From: Fen-1258 sp947085815
Lineage (GTDB): Bacteria; Bacteroidota; Ignavibacteria; Ignavibacteriales; Melioribacteraceae
DNA length: 64,000 bases
NCBI GenBank assembly: GCA_947085815.1
Contig: CAMTXU010000016.1
Span: 1 to 64,000, forward strand
Direction of reading: 5' to 3'
Part shown: positions 58,971 through 64,000 of the stretch, in pieces
Layout: the number at the start of each line of letters is the position of its first letter
Numbering within the stretch: the stretch's first letter is position 1
The notes under the pieces: generated by a model
Database searches by the model: none
What the model saw: the letters and a program-made list of their open reading frames with translations, nothing else
What the model was told of the DNA's origin: nothing
Position numbers and translations under genes: made by a program

Positions 58971-60842
58971 ATGGGAATTAAAGAAAAAATTAAAAAGAGA
59001 ATTTTCATATTCTTATTTATTCCTATTCTCATCGCCATTCCATTTTTTACCGAAGATTATATATTGAAAATTATCTCCGGTGTTATTCTCTTGATCTACG
59101 CCGGATTTATAATCTTTCTGCGCGATTCGATGCAAAGTGAACTCTTAGATCAAACAATTCAACCCAATCTTATTGAATATGAAGAGAAGGACAAAAAAGA
59201 ATTTTATGAAACCGATGCGGGTGAAGATTTTAAGATAATTTCACCAGTAAAGAATATCGAAATCATCACCGCAGAAAATTATGGAAGCAGTATAACCCAG
59301 GGCAGACAAAATTTCTTTAAACCGCCGGATTTTAAAACCAACTATGATAAAATTGTACATGAAGAAATACCGGACGACATTAATCATGATGAGCAATTTG
59401 GTTTTGTGTTGGAAAAAATTCTTAGCGTTGTAAAAGATTCCTTTATGGCTCATACGGTGGCGTTCTTTTGGTACAATAAAAACAGAAAGCGGTTGACGCT
59501 CGAACGTTATGTCTCAAGTTCATCCCAAATTAAACAGCAGAAGTTCGATCTTGAAGATGATATACTGGGGAAGATTGTTCAGAAGGAAGAGCCGGAGTTA
59601 TTAACGGATATTTCTTCGAATGCGGAAACAGACGTTATACGATATTATAGTGCGGCACAGGGAATTAAAAGTTTTGTCGGCGTTCCCTTATTTTATGGAA
59701 AACACTTGACTGGAATTCTCTCGTTAGATTCAAAAGTGAACGATGCATTTGGAATTGAGCAAGTCTATTCTCTTGGCAGAATTGTTCGCGTGATTTCAAT
59801 AATTATTTCATTGTTCGAAGAAAAATTTGCAGAGTCGCAAGCAGAACAACGCCTTAAGACACTGCTGAATATTTTAAGCGCCGATAGAAAATTTGAATCG
59901 GAGGCAGACGTTCATCAAACAATTGAATCTTCAATGCAAGGATTGCTCGACTGGGATTCTTTTACTCTCGTATCATACAATCCGGCGGAACAAAAATTTA
60001 AAACAACAAAAATAATTAATAAAACTTCACTCAAATACATCGGTGAAAATTTGGAAATTGATCTTACCGGAACATTAGTTGGGCGTGCAATATTGAGCGC
60101 TACTCCTGTAAAGATCGATGATACTTCTACGTCGGATATTCCACGTTTCGCAAAAACTGAGGATGTAAGTTTTGACGGTTCCTTTCTTGCAATTCCTCTT
60201 GTGTATGACGAGCATAATTACGGCGTTCTATGTTTTGAGAGTCTGAAAAAAAATGTTTACTCAAACAGCGAAGTCTCCTATATAAAAAATGCCACAAAAA
60301 TTTTCGCGTTTATACTTCATTCCTATTCAACCATAAATATTCTGAAGGGATTGCTCTCTGTAGATATTGAAACGAAAACTTTGAATTACGACTCTTTTGT
60401 TGAGCGCTTTACAATTGACCTTGTTCGCAGTAAGGAACTTGGAATTCAAGGCGGGATCGCGTTAATCAAAATCGATGAATTTCTGGAACAGGAATCTCTC
60501 TTTGAAGGTAATCCATTCCAAAAAGTTCTGCGCATTGTTGGGCAGATTATTAGAGATGAGATGACGCCCTTAAATTTATTGGGAAGAATAAGCGAAAAAG
60601 TATTTGCCGTTTATTTCTTCAACATGTTGCCAAAAGATGTTTTCCTCTGGGCGGAAAAATTAAGAATTAAAATTGCGCGGAAAGCCATTTCCGTTGCGTC
60701 CAAACAGACTACATTCACAGTCTCTATTGGTGTTGCGGCAACTACAAATAAAACCGATGTTCAAGAAATATTGACAAACGCAGAACTCGCTCTTAAAAAA
60801 GCAATTGAGAAGGGCGGCAATTCTGTTAAAAGTATCAACTAA
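58971..60842 (+). CDS. Membrane-anchored GAF-GAF protein with degenerate GGDEF domain
   Basis: 623 aa. Two N-terminal membrane segments (~10-50), an acidic cytoplasmic linker, GAF-like domain 1 (~130-285: FMAHTVAFFWYNKNRKRLTL ... GVPLFYGKHLTGILSLDSKV), GAF-like domain 2 (~300-455: GRAILSATPVKIDDTSTSDI ... AIPLVYDEHNYGVLCFES), and a C-terminal GGDEF-like fold (~465-623; NYDSFVERFTIDLVRSKELG ... FTVSIGVAAT). The signature loop reads GRISEKVFAVYF instead of GG(D/E)EF, so diguanylate cyclase activity is unlikely. Probably a sensor or c-di-GMP-related effector. ATG after AGAAGGAAG. Confidence 0.82.
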   Translation: MGIKEKIKKRIFIFLFIPILIAIPFFTEDYILKIISGVILLIYAGFIIFLRDSMQSELLDQTIQPNLIEYEEKDKKEFYETDAGEDFKIISPVKNIEIITAENYGSSITQGRQNFFKPPDFKTNYDKIVHEEIPDDINHDEQFGFVLEKILSVVKDSFMAHTVAFFWYNKNRKRLTLERYVSSSSQIKQQKFDLEDDILGKIVQKEEPELLTDISSNAETDVIRYYSAAQGIKSFVGVPLFYGKHLTGILSLDSKVNDAFGIEQVYSLGRIVRVISIIISLFEEKFAESQAEQRLKTLLNILSADRKFESEADVHQTIESSMQGLLDWDSFTLVSYNPAEQKFKTTKIINKTSLKYIGENLEIDLTGTLVGRAILSATPVKIDDTSTSDIPRFAKTEDVSFDGSFLAIPLVYDEHNYGVLCFESLKKNVYSNSEVSYIKNATKIFAFILHSYSTINILKGLLSVDIETKTLNYDSFVERFTIDLVRSKELGIQGGIALIKIDEFLEQESLFEGNPFQKVLRIVGQIIRDEMTPLNLLGRISEKVFAVYFFNMLPKDVFLWAEKLRIKIARKAISVASKQTTFTVSIGVAATTNKTDVQEILTNAELALKKAIEKGGNSVKSIN

Positions 60843-60856
60843 CTACCGGAAAATCT

Positions 60857-62020
60857 GTGAATAACTTTTTTATTATTGTACTCGATGGCGTCGGGATAGG
60901 TGAACTGCCCGATGCAAAAAAATATTCTGACGAGGGAAGCGATACGCTCGGCAATATGGCTGTTCGGGTTGGAGGGCTTAATTTGCCAAACCTCGAAAAA
61001 TTTGGTCTTGGAAATATCAAATCCATTAAAGGAATTGTACCACAAAAAGCGCCGTTAGCTTCATTCGGAAAATTATCAGAGTTATCTCCCGGCAAAGATT
61101 CAACTACCGGTCATTGGGAACTCGGCGGATTAAAAGTTGGAATTGAATTTCCATACTATCCGGATGGATTTCCAAAAGAATTGATTGATAGATTTATGAA
61201 GGCAACGGGCGAGAGAGGAATTCTTGGCAACTACGCTTCTTCGGGAACTGAGATTATTGAGAAACTTGGCGCCGAACATGTCCGCACCGGGTTTCCAATT
61301 ATTTACACTTCAGCAGATTCAGTTTTTCAGATTGCGGCTCACGAGGAAGTTATACCGCTCAAGCGTTTGTATGAGATCTGTTCAATCACTCGCGAAAAAG
61401 TTTTAGTTGGAAAAGATGCCTGCGGCAGAGTAATTGCACGACCCTTTATAGGAACGGAAGGAAATTTTACCCGAACTACCAATAGAAAGGATTTTTCACT
61501 TGATCCGCCAGATCCGACAATTCTTGATTACTGTCTTAATGCTGGAATTGAAACATATGCGATTGGAAAAATAAATGATTTATTTAACTATCAAGGAATC
61601 AAACATCAACTGAAGACAAAATCTAATCAAGAAGGGATTGATAAAATTATTGAAGTCGCAAAAAACGCAAAAGGATCATTGGTCTTTACGAATCTTGTAG
61701 ATTTTGATGTTTACTTCGGTCATCGTAATGATCCGGAAGGACTTCACAAAGCGCTTCAAGAATTTGATGTAAGGCTGCCGGAAATTGTTGATGCGTTAGA
61801 TGGAACCGACCACTTAATTCTTACAGCAGATCATGGAAACGATACAACAGATGTAAGCACCGATCATACCCGTGAATATGTACCGTTACTCTATTTCCAA
61901 AAAAATATAGCCGGCAAAAATCTTGGAACTCGCGAAAGCTTTGCAGATATAGCGCAAACAGTGGCTCATCATTTCAAGATCAACAATGATTTATACGGAA
62001 AAAGTTTTTTAAATGAGTGA
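60857..62020 (+). CDS. deoB: Phosphopentomutase
   Basis: Alkaline-phosphatase-superfamily mutase that converts (deoxy)ribose 1-phosphate to (deoxy)ribose 5-phosphate in nucleoside salvage. 387 aa, typical. Metal site D10 (IIVLDGVGIGELPDA), catalytic Thr region GKDSTTGHWELGG, GTEGNFTRTTNRKDFSLDPP, TADHGNDTT and DHTREYVPLLYF. GTG start at 60857, 14 nt after the preceding gene. Overlaps the next small ORF by 8 bp. Confidence 0.97.
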   Translation: MNNFFIIVLDGVGIGELPDAKKYSDEGSDTLGNMAVRVGGLNLPNLEKFGLGNIKSIKGIVPQKAPLASFGKLSELSPGKDSTTGHWELGGLKVGIEFPYYPDGFPKELIDRFMKATGERGILGNYASSGTEIIEKLGAEHVRTGFPIIYTSADSVFQIAAHEEVIPLKRLYEICSITREKVLVGKDACGRVIARPFIGTEGNFTRTTNRKDFSLDPPDPTILDYCLNAGIETYAIGKINDLFNYQGIKHQLKTKSNQEGIDKIIEVAKNAKGSLVFTNLVDFDVYFGHRNDPEGLHKALQEFDVRLPEIVDALDGTDHLILTADHGNDTTDVSTDHTREYVPLLYFQKNIAGKNLGTRESFADIAQTVAHHFKINNDLYGKSFLNE

Positions 62021-62195
62021 TGAACAATCGAGATATAGTAAACCATCTGATGAGCAGACTAATTATTCAAAAATGAATGACACTCTGTTCGAAAGAATAA
62101 AAACAGTTCAATCTCTTCCGGATGAAGTAGTCACACAATTTCTGAATTGCAAAGGAACGCTCCGCCATAAAAAAAATATTCTTACTGATGCATAA
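62013..62195 (+). CDS. Small protein, possible antitoxin for the PIN toxin
   Basis: 60 aa. The N-terminus has an imperfect repeat (SDEQSRYSK / SDEQTNYSK). The rest, LFERIKTVQSLPDEVVTQFL, resembles the short helix found in VapB-like antitoxins. It overlaps deoB by 8 bp and the PIN gene by 8 bp, which supports translation in one operon. No family assignment by sequence alone; the antitoxin role rests on position. Confidence 0.6.
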   Translation: MSDEQSRYSKPSDEQTNYSKMNDTLFERIKTVQSLPDEVVTQFLNCKGTLRHKKNILTDA

Positions 62196-62580
62196 TAAAG
62201 TTGAGTACTTAATTGATACGGACATTCTTGCTGATCATTTGACTCATAATGATTTATCGGAACTATCCCATCTTGAAATTGCAATGACTAATGGAATTTG
62301 TTTTACATCTGCAATTAATGTATCGGAATTGTACTTTACGGTCAGTTCAAAGGAAGAGAAATTTGCAGTTGATTCGGTTACGCGCGCTTTAAGAGTTCTC
62401 GGAATTCATCCGCGTTACAGTTTGACCATTACGGATTTTTTTAATAAAGTTGCAACCGCACGTGACGCTCTTTTCTGCTCTGTCGCGAAAAACAATAAAC
62501 TTCCTATATTTACAATGGAAATTGATAGATACAGAAAAAGCGGAATAAAAATAATCACACCAACAGAATTGAGAGGATGA
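62188..62580 (+). CDS. PIN-domain ribonuclease toxin (VapC-like)
   Basis: 130 aa. Acidic metal-binding residues of a PIN nuclease: D10 (YLIDTDILADHL), E47 (AINVSELYF), D93 (ARDALFCSVA) and D113 (FTMEIDRY). Length and spacing fit VapC, and the active site looks intact. VapC toxins cleave tRNA or rRNA. Its presence between deoB and microcompartment genes is unusual. It starts inside the upstream small gene and ends 1 nt before the next ATG-class start. Confidence 0.85.
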   Translation: MHNKVEYLIDTDILADHLTHNDLSELSHLEIAMTNGICFTSAINVSELYFTVSSKEEKFAVDSVTRALRVLGIHPRYSLTITDFFNKVATARDALFCSVAKNNKLPIFTMEIDRYRKSGIKIITPTELRG

Positions 62581-62581
62581 T

Positions 62582-62881
62582 TTGATACTCGGAAAAGTAA
62601 TTGGTACAGTATGGTCAACAAGAAAAGACGAAAACCTTGTCGGCGCAAAATTTTTAATTGTTCGTCAACTCGATCTTGAATACAAACCGAAAGAAGCAAC
62701 AGTTATTGCTGTGGATTCTGTAGGTGCTGGAGTTGGAGAAGTTGTTTTGGTTGCGCAGGGAAGTTCTGCGCGCCAAACATCATTCACAAAGAATAAACCG
62801 ATTGACGCTGTTATAATGGCGATTGTGGATAAACTTGATATCTCTGTTAAAGATAAACGTAAAGAAGCGGTGGAAGTATAA
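62582..62881 (+). CDS. Bacterial microcompartment vertex protein (EutN/CcmL), copy 1
   Basis: 99 aa BMC-P fold: ILGKVIGTVWSTRKDENLVG, FLIVRQLDL, VAVDSVGAGVGEVVLVAQGS and KPIDAVIMAIVDKLDI. Pentamers of this family cap the vertices of polyhedral protein shells. Starts with TTG at 62582, 1 nt after the PIN stop. The last base of its stop codon is the first base of the next ATG (TAATG). No BMC-H hexamer shell gene is in the window. Confidence 0.92.
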   Translation: MILGKVIGTVWSTRKDENLVGAKFLIVRQLDLEYKPKEATVIAVDSVGAGVGEVVLVAQGSSARQTSFTKNKPIDAVIMAIVDKLDISVKDKRKEAVEV

Positions 62882-63153
62882 TGTACCTTGGCAAAGTGAT
62901 TGGAACGATTTGGGCTACAAAAAAATATGAAACATTAGTCGGTTATAAAATGCAGTTTGTGCAGCCTATTAATGCCGATTATGATGAACTAGGTGAACCG
63001 ATTGTTGCACTGGATACGGTTGGAGCTGGACCAGGAGAGATAATTTTTTATATCACTGCCAGCGAAGCTGTAATACCTCTCGATGTTGATATGGCTCCAG
63101 TTGATGCTTCAATTGTTGGGATTGTTGATTCAATTAATGTTCAATCCAAGTAG
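62881..63153 (+). CDS. Bacterial microcompartment vertex protein (EutN/CcmL), copy 2
   Basis: 90 aa, paralogue of the preceding gene: YLGKVIGTIWATKKYETLVG, MQFVQPINADYDELGEPIVA, DTVGAGPGEIIFYITASEA, DASIVGIVDSINV. Begins on the last base of copy 1. Two BMC-P types in tandem are usual in complete shell loci. 11 nt before rpoD, so all are probably cotranscribed. Confidence 0.92.
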   Translation: MYLGKVIGTIWATKKYETLVGYKMQFVQPINADYDELGEPIVALDTVGAGPGEIIFYITASEAVIPLDVDMAPVDASIVGIVDSINVQSK

Positions 63154-63164
63154 GAGAAGTATTC

Positions 63165-64000
63165 TTGAAAATCACTAAGCAGTTCACTAATCGCGAAAAT
63201 CAATCTTTAGATAAATATCTTCAGGAGATCGGGAAAGTAGATCTTCTTACACCCGATGAGGAAATTGAACTTGCTATCCGGATCAGGAAGAATGATCATC
63301 TTGCATTAGAAAAATTAGTGAAAGCTAATTTACGATTCGTAGTTTCTGTGGCTAAGCAATATCAGAATCAAGGATTATCTCTTGGTGACCTAATCAACGA
63401 AGGCAACCTCGGCTTAATAAAAGCAGCAAGACGATTCGATGAAACACGCGGATTCAAATTTATTTCTTACGCAGTATGGTGGATTCGCCAATCGATTATG
63501 CAATCTCTTGCCGAACAATCAAGAATTGTCAGACTTCCGTTAAACAGAGTAGGTGCGCTAAATAAAATTGGGAAAGCATACAGCAATCTTGAGCAAGAAT
63601 ATGAACGTGAACCGAGTGCTAACGAACTTGCACAGGAACTTGATATGGATGTTAATGAAATTTCAGATACATTAAAAATTTCCGGACGCGCAGTTTCTAT
63701 GGATGCTCCATTTGCCCAGGGCGAAGAAAACCGGCTGTTGGACATTCTTGAAAATGATGAGCAGCCATCTCCCGATCAATCACTGATGACCGAATCTTTA
63801 AGATGCGAAATTGGTAGAGCTTTATCTACTTTATCCGAAAGAGAAGGGGAAGTAATTAAACTCTATTTTGGATTGAATAAGGAACACTCACTCACACTCG
63901 AAGAGATTGGAGAGAAATTCAACCTCACACGAGAACGTGTGCGACAGATAAAGGAAAAGGCGATACGAAGATTACGGCACGCATCCCGTAGTAAAAATTT
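63165..64000 (+). CDS. rpoD: Primary sigma factor RpoD/SigA, 3'-truncated by the window
   Basis: The first 278 codons are present and the frame is open to the edge; from the usual ~287-aa length in this lineage only a few C-terminal codons are missing. Start is TTG at 63165, 5 nt after GGAGAAG. Region 1.2 SLDKYLQEIGKVDLLTPDEE, region 2 LVKANLRFVVSVAKQYQNQG and FISYAVWWIRQSIMQSLAEQ, region 3, and region 4 TLEEIGEKFNLTRERVRQIK. No long acidic region 1.1, which is the Bacteroidota-type short housekeeping sigma. Confidence 0.96.
   Translation, partial: MKITKQFTNRENQSLDKYLQEIGKVDLLTPDEEIELAIRIRKNDHLALEKLVKANLRFVVSVAKQYQNQGLSLGDLINEGNLGLIKAARRFDETRGFKFISYAVWWIRQSIMQSLAEQSRIVRLPLNRVGALNKIGKAYSNLEQEYEREPSANELAQELDMDVNEISDTLKISGRAVSMDAPFAQGEENRLLDILENDEQPSPDQSLMTESLRCEIGRALSTLSEREGEVIKLYFGLNKEHSLTLEEIGEKFNLTRERVRQIKEKAIRRLRHASRSKN

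Overview
This AT-rich window looks like chromosome from the Ignavibacteria / Chlorobi side of the Bacteroidota supergroup. The clues are a C-terminal type IX secretion sorting domain with the QNYPNPFNP signature, a fused lpxC-fabZ gene, the order uppS-bamA-ompH-ompH-lpxD-lpxC/fabZ-lpxA, and a short Bacteroidota-type RpoD. Many genes keep clear AGGAG-type ribosome binding sites, and TTG starts are unusually common, even in ribosomal protein genes. The species assignment is inference; no rRNA gene is present. Layout: (1) 1-9.2 kb holds the end of a secreted T9SS substrate and, on the minus strand, an outer-membrane biogenesis operon (uppS, bamA, two skp/ompH genes, lpxD, lpxC-fabZ, lpxA, a lipoate/octanoate transferase) with a recognisable promoter at 9166-9194. 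(2) 9.2-10.6 kb is a small minus-strand SOS operon: lexA with a nested 44-bp dyad operator, then two short genes of unknown function. (3) 10.6-12.5 kb is ilvE with a branched-chain-rich leader peptide and intrinsic attenuator. The whole unit lies between two inverted, nearly identical 132-bp repeats that have their own terminal inverted repeats. (4) 12.5-26.9 kb is mixed metabolism: an orphan MlaE-type permease, gdhA, a receiver-domain/PPDK-like ATP-binding protein, a MazF-type toxin-antitoxin pair with a palindromic operator, an alanine-type aminotransferase, a broken vapB antitoxin among short repeats, an M16 peptidase, nuoG-nuoH-nuoI, and a ComM/YifB ATPase. (5) 26.9-58.3 kb is a nearly continuous translation/transcription block: tRNA-Tyr, -Gly, -Thr (with two decayed tRNA copies), rpmG, tRNA-Trp, secE-nusG-rplKAJL-rpoBC, rpsL-rpsG-fusA-tuf, then the complete S10, spc and alpha operons with secY, map, infA and rpoA. 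A tRNA-Gln is embedded between rplR and rpsE, and an intrinsic terminator follows rplQ. (6) 58.3-64 kb: engB, a membrane GAF/degenerate-GGDEF protein, deoB, a small gene plus a PIN-domain toxin, two BMC pentamer (EutN/CcmL) genes, and rpoD running off the window edge. The most interesting signals are the ilvE attenuator with its flanking repeat pair, the lexA double operator with its two unknown SOS genes, the deoB-PIN-EutN-EutN-rpoD neighbourhood, and the receiver-PPDK fusion. No CRISPR array, rRNA or prophage was seen.
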